This document shows, piece after piece, positions 25,847 through 33,804 of a stretch of 40,827 nt of DNA. This DNA comes from a bacterium. Lineage in GTDB: Bacteria; 4484-113; JAGGVC01. Position 1 is the stretch's first letter, and every line of letters starts with the position of its first letter. The notes below the pieces were generated by a model that was not told where the DNA came from, did no database searches, and was given only the letters and a program-made list of their open reading frames with translations. The stretch is taken from contig JAGGVC010000009.1 in assembly GCA_021158185.1 (NCBI GenBank), positions 1 through 40,827 of the forward strand. The letters are read 5' to 3'. The position numbers were made by a program, and so were the translations under genes.

Positions 25847-26608
25847 CTAGATGTTCAACATCTGAACCGTCTGAGTGATCAAGGGGATTTGAATCACCCC
25901 CTTGTTTATATTCAGAAGGTCAGGGTTTGCGTCGAGAAACCTTATTACATCTTCGAGCGCGATGATTTCGCCATCCTTGTACAGGGAGTCGTAGATTTTC
26001 GTCATCAGTTCGTAATCTTCCTGCGTGTCCACGGTGAGTCTGAGCTCCTGGCGGGCGATTTCTTTTTCTACCGGCAGGTCATGCATGCTGAATCCATGCT
26101 GCCCCTGTCTTGCGTGTAAATAATATGTAACATGTTCACGATAGATGGCGTCCTTTGCGATGTAGTCAACCTTGTCGAGCGTGCGCAATGTGAAAGCTTC
26201 AGCCATGGTTCCTAGCGGGAGCATTTTCTGGCATGCGTAATCACACTCAGGATGGCTTTCCAGGTAGGCTGCACAGTCATCGATGCTCTCTGGATGAACG
26301 AGCGGATTATCGCCCGTTGTACGCACAATAATGTCGGCCTTCATCGTATATCCTGCAAAGATATAGCGTGACAGAACATCATCTTCGCTTCCGCGTATAA
26401 AATCAACTCCGTAATCCTGGCAGAATTCCACAAGGATATCGTCGCTCTTTTCGTTTGTTGTGGCGACGCATATTCGGTCTGTCGTCTCTGAGCGCTTGAT
26501 TCGTTCAAGAATGTGCCAGATAATCGGCTGCCCGGACAAGGGCAAGAGTACCTTACCTGGAAGGCGACTTGAATTCATGCGCGCTTGTAGGACGACTACT
26601 TTGTGCAT
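25847..26608 (-). CDS. spsF: SpsF-family cytidylyltransferase
   Basis: A 253-residue nucleotidyltransferase of the type that activates surface sugar acids with CTP. The N-terminus has VVLQARMNSSRLPGKVLLPL, the defining motif of the SpsF/CMP-sugar synthetase group. Further hallmarks are TTNEKSDD, RGSEDDVLSRY and RTTGDNPLVHPE with the metal-binding Asp. Near the C-terminus RLTVDTQEDYELM is typical. The start is well supported by TAAGGAG (26617-26623) upstream of the ATG and by an extended -10 promoter. The gene is followed after about 130 bases by neuB on the same strand. It is divergent from pilT, which raises the possibility that the sugar decorates pili, by position only. Confidence 0.9.
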   Translation of the reverse strand: MHKVVVLQARMNSSRLPGKVLLPLSGQPIIWHILERIKRSETTDRICVATTNEKSDDILVEFCQDYGVDFIRGSEDDVLSRYIFAGYTMKADIIVRTTGDNPLVHPESIDDCAAYLESHPECDYACQKMLPLGTMAEAFTLRTLDKVDYIAKDAIYREHVTYYLHARQGQHGFSMHDLPVEKEIARQELRLTVDTQEDYELMTKIYDSLYKDGEIIALEDVIRFLDANPDLLNINKGVIQIPLITQTVQMLNI

Positions 26609-26671
26609 AGGGGTATCTCCTTAGAAAGGCTGTAATGCTTAAAAAATTCGGGCTGCAAAGCATCCACTTAC

Positions 26672-26699
26672 ATTATAACAAATATTTTTTCATCTGCAA
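26672..26699 (-). promoter_or_regulatory. Promoter of the spsF-neuB unit
   Basis: Minus-strand TTGCAG (26694-26699), a 16-base spacer and TATAAT (26672-26677) preceded by TGT form a perfect extended -10 promoter. The predicted start is near 26665, leaving a leader of about 57 bases. The -35 hexamer is the same as at the cyclase promoter. Confidence 0.65.
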
Positions 26700-26720
26700 G
26701 TGGCAAAATATGCCCCGTAT

Positions 26721-26729
26721 TGGTATAGA
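26721..26729 (+). promoter_or_regulatory. Extended -10 promoter of pilT
   Basis: TGGTATAGA matches the extended -10 pattern with two mismatches in the hexamer. The start would be near 26736, giving a leader of about 53 bases. It lies back to back with the spsF promoter, about 45 bases away. Confidence 0.4.
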
Positions 26730-26788
26730 ATAATAGTGTGCTGTCTAACAGCATGGTTGTCGTGCTTTTTTTGGATAAAGGATTCCCC

Positions 26789-27961
26789 ATGGCCGGTAGC
26801 GACGCAGACATTACGCTGAATGACCTTCTTGTGATGATGGTCAGGCGCAACGCCAGCGATATGCATATAAAGGCTTACGGCCCGGTCGTCTTTAGAATCG
26901 ACGGTCGTATTGTTAAATCGCCTTTCGAGGTTAAGAGCGAAGCCGATGCAAAGGGGCTTGTCTATTCTTCTCTGACAGAGAATCAGATTGCCAAGCTCGA
27001 AAACGAGTTGGAACTCGACTATGCCTACGAACTCAAGGGCTATTGCAGGTTTCGTGCGAATGCCTTTTTCCAGAACAACACGATAAGCGCAAGCTTCCGC
27101 AAGATTCCATTGATCATTCCGACGATCGAGGAGCTTTCGCTTCCTGAAATCTGCAAGGATTTTGCGAAGATGCCCAACGGTCTTATCCTGGTCTGCGGGC
27201 CGACCGGATGTGGAAAATCCACTACTCTTGCCGCGGTAATCGACCACATCAACAAGACCAAGGAATGCCGGATAATCACGATTGAGGATCCGATCGAATA
27301 TGTCTACAAGGATAATCTCGCCATGATCTGCCAGCGTGAGGTTGGGCGCGATACCAAGGCGATTGCCTCTGCCCTTCGCGAGACGCTTAGACAGGACCCC
27401 GATGTGATTCTTGTGGGCGAGATGCGCGATCTTGAAACGATGTCCCTCGCTCTTACAGCAGCGGAAACGGGACACCTGGTTTTCGCAACTCTTCACACGC
27501 AGAGCGCAGCAAAAAACATTGATCGAATAATTGACGTTTTCCCGCCGCAGAAGCAAACTCAGATTCGGGTTCAGGTTTCGCAAACGCTTCGCGTTGTGCT
27601 TTCTCAGTCGCTTATCCCAAAGGCCTATGGTATAGGCCGCATACCTGCCGTTGAGATAATGATCGTTAACAGCGCCATTCAGAACCTGATCAGGGAGCAA
27701 AAGACTTACCAGATCAAAAGTGTGATTCAAACGAATACGAGGCAGGGAATGTGCACGCTCGATCAGGCGCTCGGCGAACTGGTGGCGCGGGGGATGATCA
27801 GCATGGACGAAGCATCCTTGAGATGCGAGAGCCTCGATGATGTCAAGGAATCGGTTGCAAGGCTCAAGACCGGCGATCTGGATTCATTCAGGGGTGTTCC
27901 AAGCAGGAACAACAAGGCTCTGAGCGAGAATTCAAGCACAAGAACTGCCCGTTCCCGCTAA
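26789..27961 (+). CDS. pilT: Type IV pilus retraction ATPase
   Basis: A 390-residue secretion ATPase that disassembles type IV pili at the inner-membrane base, powering twitching motility. Walker A is GPTGCGKSTT (about 137-146), the Asp box is IITIEDPIEYVY, Walker B is ILVGEMRD and the His box is GHLVFATLHTQSAAKNIDRI. The PilT-type C-terminal motif appears as AIQNLIREQKTYQI. ATG 26789 has AAAGGA (26777-26782) six bases upstream; a GTG at 26738 would add 17 hydrophobic residues and is less likely. The C-terminal ~40 residues after the conserved domain are Ser/Arg-rich and probably disordered. No other pilus genes are in the window. PilU is a close paralogue and cannot be excluded. Confidence 0.95.
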   Translation: MAGSDADITLNDLLVMMVRRNASDMHIKAYGPVVFRIDGRIVKSPFEVKSEADAKGLVYSSLTENQIAKLENELELDYAYELKGYCRFRANAFFQNNTISASFRKIPLIIPTIEELSLPEICKDFAKMPNGLILVCGPTGCGKSTTLAAVIDHINKTKECRIITIEDPIEYVYKDNLAMICQREVGRDTKAIASALRETLRQDPDVILVGEMRDLETMSLALTAAETGHLVFATLHTQSAAKNIDRIIDVFPPQKQTQIRVQVSQTLRVVLSQSLIPKAYGIGRIPAVEIMIVNSAIQNLIREQKTYQIKSVIQTNTRQGMCTLDQALGELVARGMISMDEASLRCESLDDVKESVARLKTGDLDSFRGVPSRNNKALSENSSTRTARSR

Positions 27962-27974
27962 AACATTAAACGCG

Positions 27975-27983
27975 TGGTAGAAT
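27975..27983 (+). promoter_or_regulatory. Extended -10 promoter of the gmd-like gene
   Basis: TGGTAGAAT matches TGnTATAAT with one mismatch. Transcription would start near 27990, just before the CGGAG ribosome binding site (27998-28002). No -35 element is apparent. Confidence 0.5.
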
Positions 27984-28008
27984 CGCCGTCCCATTGTCGG
28001 AGTTGTTT

Positions 28009-28992
28009 ATGAAGGCTTTAGTCACAGGTATCACAGGATTTGCTGGGAGCCACCTTGCCGAACACCTTCTGCGTGAAGGATATGAGGTAAGAGGGACGTT
28101 TCGACCGAGAAGTCCGCTTGATAATGTTTCCCATATTCTAGACAACATCAAGCTTGTCGAATGCGAGCTTACGGATCCGTTCAACGTAAGAAAGCTATTC
28201 GATAATTACGAGCCTGATCTCATTTTTCACCTTGCTGCTCAAAGCTTCGTTGCAGCAAGCTGGCGATCCCCAAGGAACACGATTGTGAATAACATCGTAA
28301 GCCAGTTGAATCTGTTTGAATCATTGATGGAGAGAGGGCTTAATCCAACATTCCTCGTTGCGGGTTCAAGCGAGGAATACGGCAGGATACGCTCCGGCGA
28401 TTTTCCCATAACGGAAGCGATTCCGCTTAAGCCGCTTTCTCCCTACGGTGTCAGCAAGGTCGCCCAGGATATGCTCGGTTATCAGTACTTCCAGAGCTAC
28501 GGCCTGAACGTTATTCGCACCCGTGCGTTTAACCATACCGGGCCGCGCAGGGGCGAGGTATTCGTAACATCCAACTTCGCTCTGCAGATTGCGCAGATTG
28601 AGCTTGGAGAGCGCGATAAAGTGATCAAGGTGGGAAACCTCGACGCGGAGCGCGATTTTACGGATGTCAGGGATACCGTACGTGCATACGTACAGGTTCT
28701 TCGCGAAGGGCGTGTCGGTGACATATACAACATTGCATCCGGGAAGGCGCGCAGTATTCGGAGCGTCCTGGACACACTTCTGGCACTTTCGAGGGTTGAT
28801 GTAAGAACCGAGGTCGACGAGTCGAGACTCAGACCATCCGACCTGCCCAAGCTTGAGGGAAGTTATGACAAGCTTCGTAATGCGACGGGATGGGAGCCTA
28901 AGATTCCATTTGAAAAAACAATGAGCGATCTGCTCGATTACTGGCGTGACCGGCTGAAGAAGGGATACAAGCCCAGCACACAGCGTTGTTAG
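28009..28992 (+). CDS. gmd: GDP-mannose 4,6-dehydratase-like SDR enzyme
   Basis: A 327-residue extended short-chain dehydrogenase. The N-terminal Rossmann motif is VTGITGFAGSHLAEHLL. The active site shows SSEEYG and YGVSKVAQD (Tyr and Lys of the YxxxK motif), and RAFNHTGPRRGEVFVTSNFA is a GDP-mannose dehydratase-type sequence. The likely reaction is GDP-D-mannose to GDP-4-keto-6-deoxymannose, a precursor of fucose, rhamnose or perosamine. A GDP-4-keto-6-deoxymannose reductase (Rmd) is the close alternative. ATG 28009 has CGGAG six bases upstream. The gene follows pilT with a 47-base gap that holds its own promoter. It may use the product of the pyrophosphorylase at the left end of the window. 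Confidence 0.85.
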   Translation: MKALVTGITGFAGSHLAEHLLREGYEVRGTFRPRSPLDNVSHILDNIKLVECELTDPFNVRKLFDNYEPDLIFHLAAQSFVAASWRSPRNTIVNNIVSQLNLFESLMERGLNPTFLVAGSSEEYGRIRSGDFPITEAIPLKPLSPYGVSKVAQDMLGYQYFQSYGLNVIRTRAFNHTGPRRGEVFVTSNFALQIAQIELGERDKVIKVGNLDAERDFTDVRDTVRAYVQVLREGRVGDIYNIASGKARSIRSVLDTLLALSRVDVRTEVDESRLRPSDLPKLEGSYDKLRNATGWEPKIPFEKTMSDLLDYWRDRLKKGYKPSTQRC

Positions 28993-29124
28993 GTGCCTTG
29001 CTATCCACACGCCTGCAGGATGAAGCCTTGTTTGTGAAGCTTCGTGAGTATCGAGCGGTTTATTACATATCTGATTTGATGTTGATGGGATTTGTGACGG
29101 TGTAATCTTATAGGAGTGAATGCG

Positions 29125-30207
29125 ATGGAGAAGAACTGGGATTTTTTGAAGCGTCTATGTGAAACTCCGAGTCCGGCAGGATTCGAGTCAAAGGCTGTCG
29201 AGGTTTTCCTCGAGTACCTTAAACCCATTGCGGATGAGACACTTACGGATTCTTATGGAAGCGGCGTCGCGATACTCAATCCTCAGGGCAGCCCGCGTGT
29301 GTACGTCTGCGGTCATGCGGATGAGATCGGATTCATCATAAACCATATCGACGAAAACGGCTTTGCCAGTTTTACGCAGCTTGGAGGCTGGGATAAGGCT
29401 GTTGTGGCCGGACGTCGCGTGATAATCTACACCCAGGACGGGCGCGAGGTGCCTGGCGTAATCGGTTCGACAGCGATTCATATGAAGGATGCCGAGGAGC
29501 GCAAGAAGCTTCTGGATCTTCACAAACTATTCATCGATATCGGTGCAAAGGATGCCGATGAAGCACGTGAACACATCGGCGTGGGCGATGTTGTCGTGAT
29601 GGACTATCCCTTCATTGAGCTTCTAAACGGTCGCTTCGTGTCAAAGGCGCTCGATAATAAAACCGGATGCTGGTGCGCTGCTGAGGTACTCAGGACAATT
29701 GCTGAAGGTAGCGAGAAAACCGAAGCTTGCATAATCGCAGGTGCGAATGTGATGGAAGAGATCGGCGGGCACGGCGCGAACATGCTTGCTCAATCCCAGA
29801 GTCCCGACTGCGCGGTCGTGTACGACGTTACACAATCTACAGATACACCGGGTCTTGAGAAGAGCCGTGTGGGCGATATAAAAATGGGCGCAGGCCCCGT
29901 TGCATCGCTCGGCAGCGCAAATAACCTAGCTATGTTCCGCAAGTTCCAGGATGCGGCGAAGAAGCTCGAAATGGATGTGCAGACCGAGATCAACGCGATA
30001 CGCACGGGCACGGATGCGGACAGCGTTTTCAGGGCGAACGGCGGTATACCGTCGATCGTTATCAGCCCCGCGGAGCGCTACATGCATACGCCTGTGGAAA
30101 TGCTCGAAAAGAAGGATCTTGAGGAAATCGTTCAGCTTACCGTTCGGTTCATCCTCGATCTGAAACCCGGTGAGAAAATCACTCCTACGCCCTGGCCGAA
30201 GGGCTAG
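29125..30207 (+). CDS. M42-family metallo-aminopeptidase
   Basis: A 360-residue di-metal aminopeptidase of the glutamyl aminopeptidase/cellulase-M group, expected to form large tetrahedral cytosolic complexes that trim peptides. Metal and catalytic motifs are in order: CGHADEIGFIINH (His and the general-base region), SKALDNKTGC (bridging Asp), MEEIGGHGA (Glu-Glu), VYDVTQSTD (Asp) and YMHTPVEM (His). The N-terminus LCETPSPAGFE is typical. ATG 29125 is preceded by AGGAG eight bases upstream; a GTG at 29116 is an alternative. The gene stands between gmd and ruvB with modest gaps on both sides, so an operon is not certain. Confidence 0.93.
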   Translation: MEKNWDFLKRLCETPSPAGFESKAVEVFLEYLKPIADETLTDSYGSGVAILNPQGSPRVYVCGHADEIGFIINHIDENGFASFTQLGGWDKAVVAGRRVIIYTQDGREVPGVIGSTAIHMKDAEERKKLLDLHKLFIDIGAKDADEAREHIGVGDVVVMDYPFIELLNGRFVSKALDNKTGCWCAAEVLRTIAEGSEKTEACIIAGANVMEEIGGHGANMLAQSQSPDCAVVYDVTQSTDTPGLEKSRVGDIKMGAGPVASLGSANNLAMFRKFQDAAKKLEMDVQTEINAIRTGTDADSVFRANGGIPSIVISPAERYMHTPVEMLEKKDLEEIVQLTVRFILDLKPGEKITPTPWPKG

Positions 30208-30209
30208 AA

Positions 30210-30238
30210 TTGTTGCCGCTTTGCAGAACTGTTCTAAT
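30210..30238 (+). promoter_or_regulatory. ruvB promoter
   Basis: TTGTTG (30210-30215), a 17-base spacer and TCTAAT (30233-30238) preceded by TGT form an extended -10 promoter. The start would be near 30245. A short palindrome overlaps the -10 element. Confidence 0.45.
30225..30235. promoter_or_regulatory. Possible operator palindrome in the ruvB promoter
   Basis: AGAACTGTTCT is a perfect palindrome around a central T and overlaps the extended -10 of the ruvB promoter. The position fits a repressor site. Because ruvB is often damage-inducible, a LexA-type site is one idea, but the spacing does not match the LexA boxes I know. Eleven bases can also occur by chance. Confidence 0.25.
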
Positions 30239-30291
30239 CCGCGCGTTCCATTCATCCGGGTAGCCATATCCTTCAGCCAATCACCACTGAG

Positions 30292-31380
30292 GTGATAAAC
30301 TACCAACTCGTGGTTGATTCTGACGACAACGGCTCGCGCATTACAGAAGGTGTTCCCCGTCCCGATGATAGAGGGATGAGCGCACTTCGCCCGCGTACAC
30401 TCGCAGAGTTTATCGGACAGGATCATGTGTGCGATAACCTAACGGTGATGCTGGAAGCGGCTAAGGCGCGCGGAGATGTTCTGGAGCATGTTCTTTTGTC
30501 AGGCCCGCCCGGCCTCGGCAAAACTACGCTCGCCCACATCATCGCAAATGAAATGGCAGGGGAGCTTACAACAACATCGGGTCCAGCCCTCGAACGATCA
30601 GGCGATCTGGTGAGCATCCTGACGAACTTGGGGCATGGCGATGTGTTTTTCGTGGATGAGATTCACCGGATGAACAGGGTCGTGGAGGAAACTCTTTACC
30701 CCGCGATGGAAGATTATTCGGTGGATATCGTGCTTGGAAAAGGCCCCGGAGCAAAGAGCATAAAGCTCACACTCGAACGCTTCACACTCGTCGGCGCGAC
30801 TACCCGAAGCGGGCTTCTCACCGCACCTCTGCGCGAGCGCTTCGGAGCGATTTACCACCTGGAGCTTTATCCTATCGAGGCGCTTATTAAGATCGTGAAC
30901 AGGAGCGCGTCGATTATCGGGGTGGCTCTCGACGAGGGCGCGCATGCTGCGGTTGCAAGGCGGAGCCGCGGAACACCGCGCGTTGCGAACCGTCTATTAA
31001 AGCGCGTGCGCGATTTCGCACAGATCGAGGGCAAGAACGACATAGACGAGGAATTCGTGAATTGGTCGCTCGGCAAGCTCGGCGTGGATGGACTCGGCCT
31101 TGACAGGATGGATCAGCGGATTCTCGAAACTGTGGCCGTGAAATTTGATGGCGGCCCGGTTGGCATTGAGACGCTTGTCGCCGTTCTTGGCGAGGAGAAG
31201 GATACACTGTCCGATGTTTACGAGCCTTACCTTCTACAGATCGGCTTTTTGATGAAGACACAGCGCGGAAGGATTGCGACGAGGGCTGCGTACGATTATC
31301 TTGGGTATCCGTATCCTGAGAATCTGGCGCGCACTGCCAGAGACTACGAAGACGAGCAGCAAGGGCTTTTCAATCAGTAG
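30292..31380 (+). CDS. ruvB: Holliday junction branch-migration ATPase RuvB
   Basis: About 362 residues. RuvB forms hexameric rings that, with RuvA, drive branch migration of Holliday junctions. Motifs: LRPRTLAEFIGQDHV, Walker A GPPGLGKTTLAH, Walker B FVDEIHRMN, sensor 1 LVGATTRSG with the arginine-finger region LRERFG, and the winged-helix C-terminus with YPYPENLARTARDY. The start is unsettled: GTG 30292, or GTG 30310 with GAGGTGAT about 13 bases upstream. The length is close to normal with either. Neither ruvA nor ruvC is beside it, so the locus is split in this genome. The upstream promoter carries a palindrome that could be an operator. Confidence 0.96.
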   Translation: MINYQLVVDSDDNGSRITEGVPRPDDRGMSALRPRTLAEFIGQDHVCDNLTVMLEAAKARGDVLEHVLLSGPPGLGKTTLAHIIANEMAGELTTTSGPALERSGDLVSILTNLGHGDVFFVDEIHRMNRVVEETLYPAMEDYSVDIVLGKGPGAKSIKLTLERFTLVGATTRSGLLTAPLRERFGAIYHLELYPIEALIKIVNRSASIIGVALDEGAHAAVARRSRGTPRVANRLLKRVRDFAQIEGKNDIDEEFVNWSLGKLGVDGLGLDRMDQRILETVAVKFDGGPVGIETLVAVLGEEKDTLSDVYEPYLLQIGFLMKTQRGRIATRAAYDYLGYPYPENLARTARDYEDEQQGLFNQ

Positions 31381-31470
31381 TCTGCTCCGAATCGTTTCCC
31401 GATCACAGGCAGTTTCGGCGTTAAACTACAGATATCATATTGTTTATTAAAGGAGTCGGCAGGATTGAGG

Positions 31471-33384
31471 ATGATTGACTTACGCAGAAAATTCGCAGGT
31501 TCAAGTCGAACAAGTGCATTCATATGGCTCGCAACAGCATGTTTGGTTTTAGCACTGTTGATTCTTTTGCTTGCAGGTTGCTGTTCTTCCCGCACGGTCG
31601 CCTCTTCACGCGTTGGAGCGGGTGGCCTTGAGCGGACTTCGGGAGATGACGTTTACCGCCTGCCTGCGGGAATTACACCCGATGAGGTTTTCGACTCGCG
31701 GCTTCTCGTTCGATTCAAGAGCGGTGTTAAGAGCACGAGCGCGCTTGAACCCTACGTTGCGCGCGGCGTGACTTTTATGCGGGAAATTGATATCGAGGAC
31801 GCTTTCGGCTTCAGCCTGACCGCGGTGAAAGTGGAAAACAGGGACGAACTCGCGAGCGCCTACGCAGAGCTTGCAAACGATCCGAACGTTGAATGCGTCT
31901 GGCCCGATGTTATTCGCACGCCCAGTTTTGTACCGGACGATCCGCTTTATCCTACAGGGCATACGCAGCCCGGCCAGTACTACTTAGAAATGGTGGGTGC
32001 GGAGAAGGCCTGGTTCGCGACCACGGGAAGTGAATCCGTCATAGTTGCAGACATAGATACCGGCACGGATATGGACCATGAAGACCTCGTGAATCAGCTC
32101 TGGGTGAATTCGGGCGAGACACCTGACGATGGCATTGATAACGACGAGAACGACTATGTGGACGATGTGCACGGGTACGACTTTTACAGCAGCGACGGAG
32201 ACCCCGAAGATGACGAGCCTGCCTCGGGCTTTCACGGTACCAGCACTGCGGGCATCATTGGTGCGCAGGGCAACAATGGCCTGGGCATTATGGGCAGTGC
32301 GGGCGGGAACGGTGAGACGGGCCAGGCAGGTGTCAGGCTGATGATGCTTCGCGTGGGCACGGATCACTCCATTAGCCTCAGTGCCGAGGTCGAAGCTGTG
32401 GCTTATGCCGTGTTGAACGACGCCAAGGTTATCAACATGAGTTTCGGGGGCGAGTCGGGCGGATCGATCGAGCAGGAAGTTATGGATCTCAGCTGGCAGG
32501 CGGGTGTTGTCATCGTCGCTGCGGCAGGTAATACGGGCGCGGGCGCGGCCGGTGGACAGATCGACTGGCCTGCGGCGTTCGACTCGGTAATCGCTGTAGG
32601 AGCGACAACCCCTGATGATAACCATGCAAGTTTTTCCAAGACCGGCCCCGAAATGGAACTCGTGGCACCCGGAGTATCGCTTGTTACAACCACAGGGGAA
32701 AATGACTACACGCCCGATGTTTCCGGCGACTTCACCGGTACGAGCGCGGCATCGCCGGTAGTTGCCGGGCTTGCGGCGCTTCTTCTTAGCAATAATCCTG
32801 CTATGAGCAACGTACAGGTTCGAAACAGGATGCAAATTACCGCTGTCGATCTCGGTGAGCAGGGAGGCGATTTCGACTTCGGTTTCGGACGCGTGGATTT
32901 CGCAGAAGCGCTCGGCGTGAACGACGACCAGGTTACCGTGTTGTCCTACGTTTCCGAAGGCAACCTCCTGCGCTGGGAGTACGGAAACATAGGCGATTAC
33001 GATTTCTCTGGCGAAGTCGGAGTCCCGGATATCATGGAAATTGCTAATAACTTCGGTGCATTAACCGACGACGGGCAGGGCGATGATGCGCTTGAGAGCT
33101 GGATAGACGGCGACGGAAACGGCGAGGTGGGTATAAGCGATATTACGACGATAGCGAATTATTACCTTCGAAACGTCACTCACTATTCCATTGTGGCATC
33201 CTATTCACCGGACGGGCCGTTTAGCGAAATAGCCATCGTTGACTTTGATGACTCTGCGGGCGGTGCGCCAAGGATCTACGAGATTGAAGTTCCATCTGGC
33301 GCGTCGAGGTATATTGCCGTAGCGCCGATAAACTACAAAGGCGTTCCGAGCGAAATGAGCAACGTTGTGGATACGGGCGGATAG
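31471..33384 (+). CDS. Subtilisin-family (S8) lipoprotein protease with dockerin-like tail
   Basis: About 637 residues. A lipoprotein signal peptide (hydrophobic core, lipobox LAGC near residue 37) is followed by an I9-like propeptide (LLVRFKSGVKSTSALEPYV, FGFSLTAVKVENRDELASAY). The S8 domain has the full triad: Asp in DIDTG (about 196), His in GFHGTSTAG (about 255), oxyanion Asn in AAGNTG, and Ser in GTSAASPVVAG (about 425). Two Asp-rich dockerin type I-like repeats follow (DYDFSGEVGVPDIMEIANNF and DGDGNGEVGISDITTIANYY), then a fibronectin-III-like C-terminal domain. The protease should act outside the inner membrane. The ATG at 31471 has AGGA six bases upstream; TTG 31465, nine bases from AAAGGAG, is an equal alternative. 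No cohesin gene is in the window. Confidence 0.92.
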   Translation: MIDLRRKFAGSSRTSAFIWLATACLVLALLILLLAGCCSSRTVASSRVGAGGLERTSGDDVYRLPAGITPDEVFDSRLLVRFKSGVKSTSALEPYVARGVTFMREIDIEDAFGFSLTAVKVENRDELASAYAELANDPNVECVWPDVIRTPSFVPDDPLYPTGHTQPGQYYLEMVGAEKAWFATTGSESVIVADIDTGTDMDHEDLVNQLWVNSGETPDDGIDNDENDYVDDVHGYDFYSSDGDPEDDEPASGFHGTSTAGIIGAQGNNGLGIMGSAGGNGETGQAGVRLMMLRVGTDHSISLSAEVEAVAYAVLNDAKVINMSFGGESGGSIEQEVMDLSWQAGVVIVAAAGNTGAGAAGGQIDWPAAFDSVIAVGATTPDDNHASFSKTGPEMELVAPGVSLVTTTGENDYTPDVSGDFTGTSAASPVVAGLAALLLSNNPAMSNVQVRNRMQITAVDLGEQGGDFDFGFGRVDFAEALGVNDDQVTVLSYVSEGNLLRWEYGNIGDYDFSGEVGVPDIMEIANNFGALTDDGQGDDALESWIDGDGNGEVGISDITTIANYYLRNVTHYSIVASYSPDGPFSEIAIVDFDDSAGGAPRIYEIEVPSGASRYIAVAPINYKGVPSEMSNVVDTGG

Positions 33385-33424
33385 CCCGGTGCGATGCAGC
33401 GCAGTCGATAAGTGATCTGTCAGC

Positions 33425-33453
33425 TTGACTATAGCTTCACCATTTGCTAATCT
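33425..33453 (+). promoter_or_regulatory. Promoter of the B12 uptake operon
   Basis: TTGACT (33425-33430), a 17-base spacer and TAATCT (33448-33453) preceded by TGC form an extended -10 promoter. The predicted start is near 33460, right at the base of the riboswitch P1 stem, an independent agreement between the two predictions. Confidence 0.7.
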
Positions 33454-33457
33454 ATAT

Positions 33458-33602
33458 CCGTTCTGTTTACGGGAAGCCGGTGAAAATCCGGCGCGGACCA
33501 GCCACTGTAAGGTGGACTTGCCCTGCAGAATGCCATTGTCCGTTTGCGGATGAGAAGGCGCAGGGTGGGGATGAAACCGAGCCAGGAGACCGGGCGGAAC
33601 GG
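33458..33602 (+). promoter_or_regulatory. Cobalamin riboswitch
   Basis: The leader contains the B12-box landmarks in order: GGGAAGCCGGTGAAAATCCGG, GCCACTGTAAGG, a variable middle arm, and GAGCCAGGAGACCGG. CCGTTC (33458-33463) pairs with GAACGG (33597-33602) to close the P1 stem. Adenosylcobalamin or a related form should bind and lower expression of the downstream uptake genes. About 200 bases separate it from btuD; that stretch has no gene and holds GC-rich inverted repeats that could act as the expression platform. Confidence 0.93.
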
Positions 33603-33741
33603 CAAACCTATTAGGCTTCTTGGAGTGAGCCGTGGTGCGGATGTATTCCGAATCAAAACGTATTTCCTTATCACTCGATGCCGCTTGTGCCGCGTCAATT
33701 CTCGTCGGCGCTTCATTCCTGTGCAATAACCCAGTTGTGGC

Positions 33742-33777
33742 GCGATCGCGCGCGCGATCGCACGTTTCGCGCGCGCG
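33742..33777 (+). repeat. Overlapping GC-rich inverted repeats before btuD
   Basis: A perfect 20-base palindrome covers 33742-33761 (arms GCGATCGCGC and GCGCGATCGC). An alternative 11-bp stem pairs 33747-33757 with 33767-33777 around a 9-base loop. The two structures share bases and cannot form together. They end 14 bases before the AAAGGGG ribosome binding site of btuD, so they may form the switching part of the riboswitch. The alternating CG run could also adopt Z-DNA. Confidence 0.55.
33744..33759. repeat. 16-base palindromic repeat, copy 1 (B12 operon leader)
   Basis: GATCGCGCGCGCGATC lies inside the larger palindrome and is identical to the copy at 37418-37433 in btuB. It contains a GATC site at each end. 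Confidence 0.5.
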
Positions 33778-33804
33778 CTTGACACCTGTGAAAGGGGTGA
33801 GATT

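Noticed and set aside
26738-26788. GTG 26738 as a leaderless start for pilT
   Set aside because: It would add a hydrophobic N-terminus unlike PilT, while ATG 26789 has a good ribosome binding site and gives the normal length.
26690-27730. 346-codon minus-strand open frame over pilT
   Set aside because: Antisense shadow of a gene with every PilT motif intact.
31984-32835. 283-codon minus-strand open frame over the subtilase
   Set aside because: Antisense to the catalytic domain of the protease, which has a complete triad; no ribosome binding site.
33544-33729. 61-codon plus-strand frame inside the B12 operon leader
   Set aside because: It overlaps the conserved 3' half of the riboswitch aptamer and has a composition typical of random translation.
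33742-33777. GC-rich repeats as part of a CRISPR or mobile-element end
   Set aside because: There is no repeat-spacer periodicity, no transposase and no target duplication.
33779-33784. TTGACA hexamer just before btuD
   Set aside because: No -10 element lies at a workable distance; it would fall across the btuD start codon. The real promoter is upstream of the riboswitch.
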